Shown piece by piece: positions 9,193-18,639 of a stretch of DNA of 64,000 nucleotides. This DNA is from Synechococcus sp. C9 (lineage in GTDB: Bacteria > Cyanobacteriota > Cyanobacteriia > Gloeomargaritales > Gloeomargaritaceae). The notes below the pieces were generated by a model. It saw nothing but the letters and a program-made list of their open reading frames with translations. It did no database searches and was not told the DNA's origin. The position numbers were made by a program, and so were the translations under genes. Every line of letters begins with the position of its first letter. Position 1 is the first letter of the stretch. The stretch spans positions 2,616,501-2,680,500 of the forward strand of contig NZ_JALAAD010000001.1 of the NCBI RefSeq assembly GCF_022984075.1. The letters are read 5' to 3'.

Positions 9193-9264
9193 TTTGGGCA
9201 ATTTTTTGTGTAACTGATTAATGAATTTTCTGCTACTATAAAAAATCGTGCATTTAATCTTACC

Positions 9265-9321
9265 CCACCTGGCCACTACGGGTGTTCTTTGGGAACCCAA
9301 CCAGGTGGTTTGAACCCGTAG
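9265..9321 (+). promoter_or_regulatory. Candidate rpsB leader pseudoknot covering the ribosome site
   Basis: Stem 1 pairs CCACCTGG (9265-9272) with CCAGGTGG (9301-9308). Within its loop, CTACGGGT (9276-9283) is a perfect complement of ACCCGTAG (9314-9321), which runs into the Shine-Dalgarno TAGGAG (9319-9324). The two stems interlock as an H-type pseudoknot. A competing small hairpin GGGT/ACCC (9280-9283 with 9295-9298) would free the site. This fits autogenous control by S2, as known for rpsB leaders in other bacteria; here it is inference. Confidence 0.6.
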
Positions 9322-9329
9322 GAGTTTTC

Positions 9330-10124
9330 ATGTTGTCTGTTTCCCTAGCCCAACTGTTGGAAGCGGGAGTCCATTTCGGCCACCAAGCCCGCCGCTGGAA
9401 TCCCAAAATGGCCCCTTATATTTTTGCCGAACGCAACGGGGTGCATATCATTGACCTGGTGCAAACCGCCAGCTTGCTCAATGAAGCCTACGAATATATG
9501 CGCCGTGCCGCCGAAGCGAACAAAAAGTTTTTATTTATTGGCACCAAGCGGCAAGCCGCCGGGATTATCGCCCAGGAAGCCGCCCGGTGTGATGCCTATT
9601 ACGTCAATCAGCGGTGGTTGGGGGGGATGCTCACCAACTGGACGACGATCAAATCCCGGGTTGACCGCCTCAAGGAATTGGAACGGCGGGAGGAAACCGG
9701 AGCCTTAGACCGTCTGCCCAAGAAAGAAGCGGCGACCCTGCGGCGGGAATTGGAACGACTGCGGAAGTATTTGGGGGGCATTAAAATGATGCGGCGACCC
9801 CCGGATGTGGTGGTGATCGTGGACCAAAAACGGGAATACAACGCCGTTCAAGAGTGCCTCAAGCTCAATATCCCGATTGTGTCGCTCCTGGATACCAACT
9901 GCGACCCGGACGTGGTGGATGTACCCATTCCCGCCAACGACGATGCCATTCGCTCTATTAAATTGATCCTCGGTTCCTTGGTGGATGCCATTTGTGAAGG
10001 CAAGCACGGCCAAGTCGGGGCGATGGAGATGGATGACGGGGCAGTGGACAGCGACGGCGAGAGCGAGGAAGACCTGCCCTTGGAGGAGGACGAAGGGGAC
10101 ATCCCGGATGAATCCGAAGCCTGA
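9330..10124 (+). CDS. rpsB: 30S ribosomal protein S2
   Basis: Start at 9330, after GGAG, gives the canonical opening [14 protein letters not shown] followed by [23 protein letters not shown]. The body is standard S2 ([55 protein letters not shown]). After about residue 225 there is an acidic tail rich in Asp and Glu, longer than in E. coli S2 and seen in some cyanobacteria. It is followed 36 bp later by tsf, the usual pairing. Confidence 0.98.
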   Translation: MLSVSLAQLLEAGVHFGHQARRWNPKMAPYIFAERNGVHIIDLVQTASLLNEAYEYMRRAAEANKKFLFIGTKRQAAGIIAQEAARCDAYYVNQRWLGGMLTNWTTIKSRVDRLKELERREETGALDRLPKKEAATLRRELERLRKYLGGIKMMRRPPDVVVIVDQKREYNAVQECLKLNIPIVSLLDTNCDPDVVDVPIPANDDAIRSIKLILGSLVDAICEGKHGQVGAMEMDDGAVDSDGESEEDLPLEEDEGDIPDESEA

Positions 10125-10160
10125 ACGGGTTAAAATAAACCAAGTGCAACAGGAGTAGTT

Positions 10161-10919
10161 ATGGCCGAAGTTTCCGCCCAAATGGTCAAAACCCTCCGGG
10201 AAAAAACCGGTGCAGGGATGATGGACTGCAAAAAAGCCCTCCAGCACAGCGAGGGGGACCTGGATAAGGCCATCGAGTTTTTGCGGCAAAAAGGGTTAGC
10301 TTCGGCGGAGAAAAAAGCCGGTCGCAGTACCACCGAGGGGCTGATTTACAGCTACATCCACACCGGCAGTAAGCTGGGGGTTTTGTTGGAAATCAATTGC
10401 GAAACGGACTTTGTGGCCAAGGGGGAGGACTTCCAGAGTTTGGCGCACAATATCGCCCTGCAAATTGCCGCTACGGAAAATGTGGAATACGTGGACATGA
10501 GCGAGATTCCAACGGCGGCCATCGAGCGGGAAAAAGCGATTGAGATGGGCAGGGAAGACCTGGCGAAGAAACCGGAAGCGGTGCGGGAAAAAATTGTCCA
10601 AGGTCGGTTGGATAAGCTTTTCAAAGAACGGTGCCTGCTGGATCAGCCCTACATTAAAGACCCGAATATCACCGTGGGGGACTTGATCAAACAGACCATC
10701 GCCCGGGTGGGGGAAAATATCCGGGTGCGCCGTTTTACCCGCTATCGCTTAGGAGAGGAATTGGCAACCCCAGGGCAACCGGCGGCAGAGCCAACCCCTT
10801 CGGAAGCCGCAACCCCAGCACCCCCAGCGGTAGAAACGGAACCGACCCCGGCACCCGTAGCGGAGACCGCCGAACCGGCACCCCAGAAAAAATCCAAATC
10901 CAGTTCCAAGAAAAAGTAA
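10161..10919 (+). CDS. tsf: Elongation factor Ts
   Basis: EF-Ts exchanges nucleotide on EF-Tu. The N-terminal [19 protein letters not shown] and the [10 protein letters not shown] motif of the core are clear, followed by [14 protein letters not shown] and [11 protein letters not shown]. The protein ends with a Pro/Ala/Glu-rich linker and a Ser/Lys-rich tail (about residues 205-252), an extension not present in E. coli EF-Ts. It has the short single-core form typical of cyanobacteria and plastids. Confidence 0.97.
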   Translation: MAEVSAQMVKTLREKTGAGMMDCKKALQHSEGDLDKAIEFLRQKGLASAEKKAGRSTTEGLIYSYIHTGSKLGVLLEINCETDFVAKGEDFQSLAHNIALQIAATENVEYVDMSEIPTAAIEREKAIEMGREDLAKKPEAVREKIVQGRLDKLFKERCLLDQPYIKDPNITVGDLIKQTIARVGENIRVRRFTRYRLGEELATPGQPAAEPTPSEAATPAPPAVETEPTPAPVAETAEPAPQKKSKSSSKKK

Positions 10920-10920
10920 G

Positions 10921-11520
10921 GTGCTCACCCCGGAGCAATACCGCCAAAAAATGCAGCAACGCCAGCGGGTGCAGGCGGAGCGTTTAGCCCAATGTACAGC
11001 AAAGGGCTTGGTGATTGTGCATACGGGGGACGGGAAAGGGAAAACCACAGCGGCTTTGGGGATGGTACTGCGCTCCCTGGGGCATGGGTATCGGGTGGCG
11101 GTGGTGCAGTTCATCAAGGGAGCTTGGTGTCCGGCGGAGCGGCGGGTTTTGGAGCATTGGTCGGAGCAGATGGTCTGGCACGCCCTGGGGGAAGGCTTTA
11201 CCTGGGATACCCAAGACCGGGAGCGGGACCGGCAGTGCGCCCAACAGGCTTGGGAGGTCGCCGCCAATTACCTGAAACATCCAGACTATTATTTAACTGT
11301 CCTGGATGAGGTGAATGTGGCACTCAAGCTGGGCTATTTAGACATCCATCAGGTCTTGGCGGATTTAGCGGCCAAGCCCCCCCATACCCATGTGGTGTTG
11401 ACCGGGCGGGGGGCCCCCCCGGAATTGATTGACCATGCGGACTTGGTGACAGAAATGACCCTGCGGAAGCACCCATTTCGTTCCCAGGGGGTCAAGGCGC
11501 AGGCCGGGATTGAGTATTAG
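10921..11520 (+). CDS. cobO: Cob(I)alamin adenosyltransferase, CobO/BtuR type
   Basis: Transfers the adenosyl group of ATP to the cobalt of corrinoids. The P-loop GDGKGKTTAALGM is at about residues 36-48, followed by VAVVQFIKG, VLDEVNVALKLGYL and VVLTGRGAPPELIDHADLVTEM, all typical of the CobA/CobO/PduO-unrelated family. It starts at a GTG one base after the tsf stop, so it is probably co-transcribed with rpsB and tsf. An ATG at 10951 is a possible alternative start. Confidence 0.95.
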   Translation: MLTPEQYRQKMQQRQRVQAERLAQCTAKGLVIVHTGDGKGKTTAALGMVLRSLGHGYRVAVVQFIKGAWCPAERRVLEHWSEQMVWHALGEGFTWDTQDRERDRQCAQQAWEVAANYLKHPDYYLTVLDEVNVALKLGYLDIHQVLADLAAKPPHTHVVLTGRGAPPELIDHADLVTEMTLRKHPFRSQGVKAQAGIEY

Positions 11521-11578
11521 GGGCAGGGGATGAGGTTCCCGGCGGCGTGGATGACCGGCGATAGGGGGAGGGCAGTCA

Positions 11579-12901
11579 ATGGCTAAGTTTGCTCCATCCC
11601 GTCTGCGGCAATGGCTGAAGTGGTTGAAGCCAGGATTGTTGGTCAAACGCTGGCTGGTGGTGAGTTTTATCGGGGCGGTGTTGGTGGTACTGGGGCTGTC
11701 CATTTCCCTGCGTCTCACCCCGGTGAATAGCTTTTTACAATTGATCGAACGGGTGCTGCGGGGGTTGGCGACGGTGGTTCCCAGCTATATTTCCGGGCCA
11801 GTGGCGATTTTCATGGGGATTGGGTTAATCATTTGGAGCCAGACCCGCTCCCTGGGGAGTCTCAGCGAGGTGCTCCGGCCCGAAGGGGAACAGGCTTTGG
11901 TGGATGTGTTGATTGCCCAACGCCAGCGCAACCGGGGGCCCAAAATTGTCGCCTTGGGGGGAGGCACGGGCTTATCCCGGCTGTTGCGGGGCTTGAAAGC
12001 CTACAGTAGTAACATTACTGCCATTGTCACCGTGGCGGATGATGGGGGTTCCTCGGGGCGACTGCGGCGGGAGGTGGGGGTCCTGCCCCCGGGGGACATT
12101 CGCAACTGTTTGGCGGCGTTGGCTCGGGAGGAGCAACTGTTAACGGCATTATTTCAATATCGGTTTGAGTCCGGGGAAGGGTTGAGCGGCCACAGCTTTG
12201 GGAATTTGTATCTGACCGCCCTCACTGCCATCACGGGCAATCTGGAACAGGCGATTGCCGCTAGCTCCCGGGTATTGGCGGTACGGGGGCAGGTGCTCCC
12301 AGCGACGATGGCGGATGTGCATCTGTGGGCGGAATTAGCGGACGGGCGGCGCATCGAGGGCGAATCCCAAATCCCCAAGGCCAGGGGGCACATTGTCCGC
12401 ATTGGCTGTACCCCTGCCCATCCCCCGGCGTTACCCAGGGCGATTGAAGCCATTGAGGAAGCGGACTTGATTTTGGTCGGGCCGGGAAGCCTCTACACCA
12501 GTGTGATTCCCAACCTGCTGGTGCCGGCCATTACCCAGGCGATTGCCCAGGCGACGGTGCCCCGCATTTACATTTGCAATGCCATGACCGAACCGGGGGA
12601 AACCCAGGGCTACCGGGTGTCCGACCACCTGCGGGCCATCGAGCGGGTGACGGGGCAGCGGATTTTTGATGTAGTGCTGGTGCAAAAAAAAGCCCCTTCC
12701 GCCCAGGCGTTACAACGGTATGCCCAGGTGGGGGCGGAGTTTGTGGAATTGGACCGGGAGGCAGTGGTCAAAATGGGCTATCGCCTCATTCTGGCGGATG
12801 TGATCCAAGAGGACCCGGAAAAAGCCCAGGTACAACACCATTCCCAACGGCTGGCACACGTCCTCATGCGTTGGTATAGCCGGGTACAGGCATGGTGGTA
12901 G
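11579..12901 (+). CDS. YvcK/CofD-like protein with N-terminal membrane anchor
   Basis: The C-terminal 300 residues are a gluconeogenesis-factor (YvcK)/CofD-like fold: VALGGGTGLSRLLRGLK, VTVADDGGSSGRLRREVGVLPPGD, GNLYLTALTAI, PGSLYTSVIPNLLV and YICNAMTEPGETQGY. In Bacillus YvcK binds UDP-sugars and influences cell-wall synthesis and carbon metabolism. The N-terminus adds two hydrophobic segments (about 26-46 and 63-83), usual in cyanobacteria and absent from Bacillus YvcK. The stop overlaps tsaE by 10 bp. Confidence 0.92.
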   Translation: MAKFAPSRLRQWLKWLKPGLLVKRWLVVSFIGAVLVVLGLSISLRLTPVNSFLQLIERVLRGLATVVPSYISGPVAIFMGIGLIIWSQTRSLGSLSEVLRPEGEQALVDVLIAQRQRNRGPKIVALGGGTGLSRLLRGLKAYSSNITAIVTVADDGGSSGRLRREVGVLPPGDIRNCLAALAREEQLLTALFQYRFESGEGLSGHSFGNLYLTALTAITGNLEQAIAASSRVLAVRGQVLPATMADVHLWAELADGRRIEGESQIPKARGHIVRIGCTPAHPPALPRAIEAIEEADLILVGPGSLYTSVIPNLLVPAITQAIAQATVPRIYICNAMTEPGETQGYRVSDHLRAIERVTGQRIFDVVLVQKKAPSAQALQRYAQVGAEFVELDREAVVKMGYRLILADVIQEDPEKAQVQHHSQRLAHVLMRWYSRVQAWW

Positions 12902-13362
12902 TACTGCCGAACCCAGTGGCCACCGTCAGTTTAGGGGAAGCTCTGGGTCGTATGTTACCCGCCGGGGCCATCCTGTTACTCCAGGGGGATTTGGGCAGTG
13001 GCAAAACCACCCTTGTCCAGGGACTCGCCCAGGGGTTAGGCATCACGGCACCCGTGACCAGCCCCACCTTTGCCCTGATCCAGGAATACCCGGAGGGACG
13101 CATCCCCCTGTATCACTTGGATTTGTACCGCCTTAATACTTCAGAAGTACAGCAATTATACCCGGAATATTACTGGCAAGAAGCGGCACCGGGGATTGTG
13201 GCGATTGAGTGGCCGGAGCGACTGCCCACCTGGCCGTCCAGTTACCTGCATTTGTCCTGGCAAAGTATGGCATCCGGGCGGCAGGTGAACCTAACGGCAC
13301 AGGGAACGGCACCGCAAGGGTGGCTTCAGCACTTACAGTCGCAGATGGGAAAATTAGACTAG
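12892..13362 (+). CDS. tsaE: tRNA threonylcarbamoyladenosine biosynthesis ATPase TsaE
   Basis: A small P-loop ATPase of the TsaBDE complex, which makes t6A at position 37 of tRNAs reading ANN codons. Walker A is GDLGSGKTTLVQGLAQGLG, followed by VTSPTFALIQEYPEG, IPLYHLDLYRL and IVAIEWPERLP, all in family order. The length of 156 aa is normal. It overlaps the upstream yvcK-like gene by 10 bp. Confidence 0.95.
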   Translation: MVVVLPNPVATVSLGEALGRMLPAGAILLLQGDLGSGKTTLVQGLAQGLGITAPVTSPTFALIQEYPEGRIPLYHLDLYRLNTSEVQQLYPEYYWQEAAPGIVAIEWPERLPTWPSSYLHLSWQSMASGRQVNLTAQGTAPQGWLQHLQSQMGKLD

Positions 13363-13391
13363 CATGAAAAAAACAGTTAATTGTTAAGCCC

Positions 13392-14789
13392 ATGAATGCC
13401 TGGTTAACTTGGTGGGAACACCAATGGCGCACCCTTAAACTTTGGTGGCGGAGTTTGGTGCAGGTGGTGGCGGATTTACGCTTAGCAATTAGCCTGCTGT
13501 TGGTAATTGCCGTCGCCAGTATCGCCGGTACGGTGATCGAACAGGGGGAAACGGTCAAATTTTACCAAGAAAACTACCCGGAACACCCGGCTTTGTTTGG
13601 ATTTTTGACCTGGAACATTATTCTAAATCTAGGGTTAGATCATGTCTATCAAACCTGGTGGTATTTGAGTTTATTGATCCTCTTTGGAGCCAGTTTATTG
13701 GCTTGTACTTCCCTGCGCCAGTGGCCTGCCCTAAAAGTTGCCCGGAAATGGTATTACTACCAGCGACCAGAACAGATTTTACGATTAAATTTCAGTCAAG
13801 CCTGCCCGGAAATTCCTATTGCTGAATTGGCAGTCATTTTGCGCCAAAAAGGTTATTGGGTGGCACTGGAAAACGAGAAACTTTATGCCCGGAAAGGGCT
13901 GGTGGGTAAAATTGGCCCGATTGTAGTTCATGCCAGTTTAGTGGTAATTTTGATCGGGGGTTTCGTTGGGGCATTGACCGGTTTTTTAGCCCAGGAGTTA
14001 GTGCCGAGTGGTCAGGATTTTCAAGTCACAAAAGTCATCGAAGCGGGGGCATGGGTACGGCGTTTACCCCCGATCCAGGGGCGGGTCCATCGGTTTTGGA
14101 TTGACTATACGCCCAGTGGTGAAATTGACCAGTTCTACACGGATTTGGGATTGTTAAATGCCGCCGGGGAAGAAGTTATCCGCAAGACGATTCATGTGAA
14201 TGAACCGCTGCGGTGGCGGGGGTTAACCTTCTATCAAACCAGTTGGGGTATTCACGGGATACGTTTGCAATTCAACAATAGCCCGATTTTAGAACTGCCG
14301 GTTACCCCATTTACGGCGGGGAATGGTCGCAAATTGTGGGGAACCTGGTTACCCTTAAAACCGGATTTAAGCGAGGGGGTTTCCTTAGTCGTTCCTGACC
14401 TACAGGGATTATTTTTACTCTACGACCAACAGGGGCAATTATTAACCACGGGTCGGGTGGGTACACCGGTACGCATCGGCGGGGTAAATTTACGGCTTAC
14501 CGAATTAGTGGGCAGTACGGGTTTACAAATCAAATCGGACCCAGGTGTACCCATCGTTTATCTCGGTTTTGCCGGTTTGATGTTGGGGGTCATGATGAGT
14601 TATGTTTCCCATAGTCAACTGTGGGGATTGCAAGTAGATAAACAGCTATATCTTGGGGGCAAAACCAATCGGGCTCAGGTCACGTTTGAGCGGGAATTTC
14701 TGGAAATTTTGCAACAATTACAATCGAAAACTCCTTCCCAATCGGGGGTCAAAAATTCTATTTCCCCAATGGCACTACCCCCAGGATAA
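13392..14789 (+). CDS. ccs1: Cytochrome c biogenesis protein Ccs1/ResB
   Basis: The ResB/Ccs1 half of the System II cytochrome c assembly machinery in the thylakoid membrane, which delivers heme with CcsA. Landmarks: DLRLAISLLLVIAVASIAGTVIEQGE (first membrane segment), DHVYQTWWYLSLLILFGASLLACT, a third segment after KIGPIVVHASLVVILIGGFVGAL, a large lumenal domain (RWRGLTFYQTSWGI), and a last segment VYLGFAGLMLGVMMSYVSH. At 465 aa it is full length. CcsA is not in the window. Confidence 0.95.
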   Translation: MNAWLTWWEHQWRTLKLWWRSLVQVVADLRLAISLLLVIAVASIAGTVIEQGETVKFYQENYPEHPALFGFLTWNIILNLGLDHVYQTWWYLSLLILFGASLLACTSLRQWPALKVARKWYYYQRPEQILRLNFSQACPEIPIAELAVILRQKGYWVALENEKLYARKGLVGKIGPIVVHASLVVILIGGFVGALTGFLAQELVPSGQDFQVTKVIEAGAWVRRLPPIQGRVHRFWIDYTPSGEIDQFYTDLGLLNAAGEEVIRKTIHVNEPLRWRGLTFYQTSWGIHGIRLQFNNSPILELPVTPFTAGNGRKLWGTWLPLKPDLSEGVSLVVPDLQGLFLLYDQQGQLLTTGRVGTPVRIGGVNLRLTELVGSTGLQIKSDPGVPIVYLGFAGLMLGVMMSYVSHSQLWGLQVDKQLYLGGKTNRAQVTFEREFLEILQQLQSKTPSQSGVKNSISPMALPPG

Positions 14790-15119
14790 ACAACAGGGGC
14801 GTTTTAGCTAAGAATGGGACAGGTGCTACGTTCTTCTACGTGGTAACCCTACCTTAATTTCTATCAACATCCACAGCAATCACACTTGTATTGTGAGTAA
14901 AAATTTCGTAAAAGTTTCATACCTAGAAAATCAAAAGTCGTAGGGCACCACTCCCACATTGGGTTCTACAAAATTTCAGTTTGTTAATCGGATGGAACGG
15001 CGACAGGAAGTGCACTGCCCTAATTTATTTACATTTCTTAAAACTACTGAAGAAATCCTTAAACATTTGCAACCAGAGCGACCGGGGCATCTATAAAGGT
15101 AGGGTGACGTTACCCGTGA
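14790..15119. other. Non-coding gap upstream of ctaA
   Basis: No credible gene and no copy of the dispersed repeats. It includes an imperfect inverted pair ACGTTCTTCTACGT near 14827 and several AT-rich blocks that could be promoters. I see nothing decisive. Confidence 0.4.
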
Positions 15120-15125
15120 GTGTCC

Positions 15126-16067
15126 ATGATTGGTACCCAGTTCACTGCATCCGAGTCCTTGAGGGGGTGGGTGCCCCAGTTGGTGGTACGGCGATGGCTC
15201 TGGTTTTTGGCAACGATGACTTGGGGTTTGATGGCTCTGGGTAGTGCGACCCGGGTGATGGAGGCGGGGCTGGCTTGTCCCGATTGGCCCCTCTGTTTTG
15301 GTCAGGTACTGCCCGCCCAACAGATGGATTTGCAGGTGTTTCTGGAATGGTTTCACCGATTGGTGGCGGCTACGGTCGGGGTGGGGGTGTTGATCCTGGT
15401 GGGAATGGCTTGGGGGTGGCGCTCCCATTTACCCCGCTGGTTGCCCTGGGGCGCAACGGCGGCGTTGGGTTTGGTGCTGTGGCAGGGGATTTTGGGGGGC
15501 TTAACGGTGACCCAGTTGCTCCGGTTTGATATTGTGACGGCGCACCTGGGGACGGGTTTGGCATTTTTTAGCCTGTTGTTGACCCTGGCGGTGGCACTGC
15601 TGGAAGCACCGGAAGTGACGCAACCGTTACCAAAGTTTCTGCCGGGTTTAGCTTTGGTTGCAACCCTGACTTTGTATGGTCAAAGTCTGTTGGGTGGCTT
15701 GGTGGCTTCCCGCTGGGCGGCGCATCAGTGTTTCCTGGGGCGGGAACTGTGCCAAGTTCTGCATTGGCATTTGCTAGGGGTGATTCCGGCGACGCTCTTG
15801 ACGCTGGGGGTGGGGGTCATGACCCTGCGGCAGAAACGGGTGGCACCTGGGTTGGGACGGTGGGGGCATGGGGTCTTGATGCTGTTGGCTTTACAGATTG
15901 GGGTGGGGGTGGCAACCTACCAATTGCGGCTTCAGGTCGAGCCGTTGACGGTGACCCATCAGGCGGTGGGTGCCCTGTTGTTAGGAAGTTTGGTGGTACT
16001 AACGGTGTCTCTACAACGCATGACTCGCCAAGCGACCCCAAGCCCGATTTCCCCAACCGCGATTTAA
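15126..16067 (+). CDS. ctaA: Heme A synthase, CtaA/COX15 type
   Basis: Oxidises the C8 methyl of heme O to make heme A for cytochrome aa3 oxidase. It has eight predicted membrane helices. The CPDWPLCFGQVLP stretch and HRLVAATVGV match CtaA; HLGTG and THQAVGALLLG supply conserved histidines. The frame also has a GTG at 15120, two codons upstream. It is followed 9 bp later by ctaB, the next enzyme in reverse pathway order, so they form an operon. The oxidase subunit genes ctaCDE are not in this window. Confidence 0.95.
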   Translation: MIGTQFTASESLRGWVPQLVVRRWLWFLATMTWGLMALGSATRVMEAGLACPDWPLCFGQVLPAQQMDLQVFLEWFHRLVAATVGVGVLILVGMAWGWRSHLPRWLPWGATAALGLVLWQGILGGLTVTQLLRFDIVTAHLGTGLAFFSLLLTLAVALLEAPEVTQPLPKFLPGLALVATLTLYGQSLLGGLVASRWAAHQCFLGRELCQVLHWHLLGVIPATLLTLGVGVMTLRQKRVAPGLGRWGHGVLMLLALQIGVGVATYQLRLQVEPLTVTHQAVGALLLGSLVVLTVSLQRMTRQATPSPISPTAI

Positions 16068-16076
16068 GGAGCAGTT

Positions 16077-17027
16077 ATGCAGGTAGCTGGGCGGGAAACG
16101 GGAACCCTGTGGGGCAGGGTACGGGACTATATTCAACTGATGAAACCCCGGATTATTGTCCTACTGTTGGTGACAACGGCGGGGGCGATTTGGTTGGCTT
16201 CCCAGGGGGAGCCGGATACAAACATTTTACTAACAACCTTATTCACCGGCACCTTGGCGGCGGGGTCAGCCAATACGATCAACTGCCTGTATGACCGGGA
16301 TATTGACCGGGTGATGGTGCGTACCCAAAGGCGACCGATCCCGGCGGGGCGGATTACGCCGTGGCAGGCGTTGGTGTTTGCGGTGGTTTTGGCGGTGGGG
16401 GCGTTGGTTCTGCAGGTCTGGCGGGTGAATGTCCTGAGTGCCCTGTTGGAATGGGCGGGAATTTTAGTTTATGTGCTGGTTTATACGCATTGGCTCAAGC
16501 GTTCGAGTCCTCAAAATATCGTCATTGGGGGGGCGGCGGGGGCGATTCCGCCTTTGGTGGGCTGGGCGGCGGTGACGGGGGAATTATCCGCCTGTGCCTG
16601 GATTTTGTTTGCGATTATTTTTATTTGGACACCGCCCCATTTTTGGGCATTGGCGTTGATGATTCGGGAGGATTATGCCCAGGTGGGGGTGCCGATGTTG
16701 CCGGTGGTGGCGGGTTCGGAGCAAACGACCCAGCAAATTTTACTCTATACGTTACTGCTGATTCCCACCAGTTTGCTGTTGGTTTATCCCTGTGGGGTGG
16801 TGGGGGGATTGTACGCCCTGATTGCCCTAGCCTTGGGGGGTATTTTTCTTTACAAAGTATTTCAATTATTTGCTCAACCCCAAGAAATTTCCTTGGCACG
16901 TTCGGTATTTAAGTATTCGATTTTATATCTGATGTTGCTGTCTTTGGGGATGGGGTTAGACCGCTGGCCGTTGATGCACACCTGGCAGAATGTGCTGGTG
17001 CAAAAGGCGGCGCATTGGTGGGGTTAA
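16077..17027 (+). CDS. ctaB: Protoheme IX farnesyltransferase (heme O synthase)
   Basis: A UbiA-family prenyltransferase that adds a farnesyl group to protoheme, giving heme O for CtaA. The catalytic Asp-rich motif is NCLYDRDIDRVMVRTQRRP, with a second conserved segment YTHWLKRSSPQNIVIGGAAGA. About nine hydrophobic helices are seen in 316 residues. A GGAG site precedes the ATG. It is the second gene of the ctaA-ctaB operon. Confidence 0.96.
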   Translation: MQVAGRETGTLWGRVRDYIQLMKPRIIVLLLVTTAGAIWLASQGEPDTNILLTTLFTGTLAAGSANTINCLYDRDIDRVMVRTQRRPIPAGRITPWQALVFAVVLAVGALVLQVWRVNVLSALLEWAGILVYVLVYTHWLKRSSPQNIVIGGAAGAIPPLVGWAAVTGELSACAWILFAIIFIWTPPHFWALALMIREDYAQVGVPMLPVVAGSEQTTQQILLYTLLLIPTSLLLVYPCGVVGGLYALIALALGGIFLYKVFQLFAQPQEISLARSVFKYSILYLMLLSLGMGLDRWPLMHTWQNVLVQKAAHWWG

Positions 17028-17067
17028 ATTTGGGGTAAACTCATCAGCAGTCAGGCGAGTCAGCACC

Positions 17068-17364
17068 ATGGCAGCACCGTCCCCAGTGACCCTAGAAACC
17101 ATTGCCCAAACCTTGGCGGAGTTTCGTCAGGAAGTGAATAGTCGCTTGGATCAGTTGGAAACCCGATTAGACCAAGTGGAAAACCGCTTAGATGCCCTAG
17201 AGGGGGATTTCCGGCAATTTCAGGCGGTGAATGAAGCCTATCAGAAAGCCGCTGACCGGGTAGCCAATTTGGCCTTTACGGTGGTGACTGCCTCTGCCGC
17301 CGTGATTGTCTTGGCACCTGCGGTTAAAGTTTTAGCCGAGTATGTGACCCGTTTGCCCGCGTGA
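17068..17364 (+). CDS. Small coiled-coil protein with C-terminal membrane segment
   Basis: 98 residues from the ATG at 17068. A heptad-patterned stretch with repeats of the type RLDQLETRLDQVENRLDALE (about 25-50) is followed by a hydrophobic stretch VANLAFTVVTASAAVIVLAPAV (about 68-90). This looks like a short membrane-tethered coiled coil. The open frame extends upstream into ctaB, but that part lacks any start signal. The family is not recognised. Confidence 0.65.
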   Translation: MAAPSPVTLETIAQTLAEFRQEVNSRLDQLETRLDQVENRLDALEGDFRQFQAVNEAYQKAADRVANLAFTVVTASAAVIVLAPAVKVLAEYVTRLPA

Positions 17365-17590
17365 GGGAGCCTGACGAACCGCAACAGAGGGGGTCGCCCC
17401 TTACCTGCCCCATTTCTGAGAAATAGGTGATAGAGCCCGCCGATCCTGGGTTGGCTTAAGGTTTTTTAATGGGCAATTTGGGGCTAACTTCGGTAGGAAT
17501 ACTGTACTGTTACCCGCCAGGGATCAAAACCCCCTCGGCAGTTTTCTGATAAACTCTTAATGAAATGTAAAAAAATGATTGATACATCCT

Positions 17591-18598
17591 ATGAATATTT
17601 TGGTGGTGGGGGCGACGGGCACCCTGGGCCGACAGGTGGTACGGCGGGCATTGCAATCAGGACATCGGGTGCGGTGCTTGGTGCGGACATTGCCCAAGGC
17701 GACTTTTTTGCGGGAATGGGGGGCGGAACTGGTGCCGGGAAATCTCTGTCGCCCGGAGACCTTGACCGATGCCCTGGAAGGAATGGAGGTGGTGGTGGAT
17801 GCGGCGACGGCTCGCCCGACGGATGGGATTGGCATTCGGGAGGTGGATTGGCAGGGCAAGGTGAGTTTGGTGCAGGCGATGGTGCGGGCGGGGGTGAAGC
17901 GTTTGCTCTTTTTTTCCATCCTGGGCTGTGAACGCTATCCCCATGTGCCGTTGATGAGTGTCAAGGCGGCTACGGAGGCTTTTTTGGCGGAGTCGGGCTT
18001 GGACTACACGATTTTGGCACCGGCGGGGTTTTTCCAGGGGTTGATCGGTCAGTTTGCCATTCCCATTTTGGAGGAGCAGTCCGTGTGGCTGACGGGAACT
18101 TCGGCGGCGGTGGCTTACATGGATACCCAGGATGTGGCTCGGTTTGCCCTGCGCTGTCTGGAGGTGCCGGAAACGATTGGGCAGAAACTACCGGTGGTGG
18201 GTGCTAAAGCCTGGACTTCCGAGGAAATTATTGCCCTGTGTGAGCGGCTGAGCGGGAAAAATGCCCGGATTCTCCGCATTCCCCTAGGGGTTTTGACCGC
18301 AACCCGGCAGGTGTTACGGGGTTTCCAATGGACATGGAATATTGCGGATCGTTTGGCCTTTGCCGCCGTTTTGGCCGGGGGTGAAACCCTGACGGCAGAG
18401 ATGGATGGGGTGTATGCCCAGTTGGGTTTGAACCCGGAGGAGACGGGCAGTTTGGAGGACTATTTAGCGGAATATTTTGGCCGGATTTTGCAAAAACTCA
18501 AGGAGCGCAACTATGAACTAGACCGGCAAAAGCGCAAGGAACAGGAAAAACGCAAACGCCGCCGCCCCTTCAAGACCTCCGCCAAAACCGGCAACTAA
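17591..18598 (+). CDS. ycf39: Ycf39-like NAD(P)-binding protein (photosystem II assembly)
   Basis: An atypical short-chain dehydrogenase (NmrA-like). The Rossmann motif [13 protein letters not shown] is at residues 5-17; [34 protein letters not shown] and [17 protein letters not shown] match Ycf39. In Synechocystis Ycf39 works with Hlip proteins in delivering chlorophyll to early photosystem II subunits. The last 35 residues are very Lys/Arg-rich, an extra basic tail. The ATG at 17591 is chosen over the upstream TTG at 17579 because it opens the Rossmann strand directly. Ycf39 is favoured over other NmrA proteins by the long matching stretches, from memory. Confidence 0.87.
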   Translation: MNILVVGATGTLGRQVVRRALQSGHRVRCLVRTLPKATFLREWGAELVPGNLCRPETLTDALEGMEVVVDAATARPTDGIGIREVDWQGKVSLVQAMVRAGVKRLLFFSILGCERYPHVPLMSVKAATEAFLAESGLDYTILAPAGFFQGLIGQFAIPILEEQSVWLTGTSAAVAYMDTQDVARFALRCLEVPETIGQKLPVVGAKAWTSEEIIALCERLSGKNARILRIPLGVLTATRQVLRGFQWTWNIADRLAFAAVLAGGETLTAEMDGVYAQLGLNPEETGSLEDYLAEYFGRILQKLKERNYELDRQKRKEQEKRKRRRPFKTSAKTGN

Positions 18599-18639
18599 AT
18601 CGTTCATTTTATAATCCCATATACAACCGGCTGGGGGGC

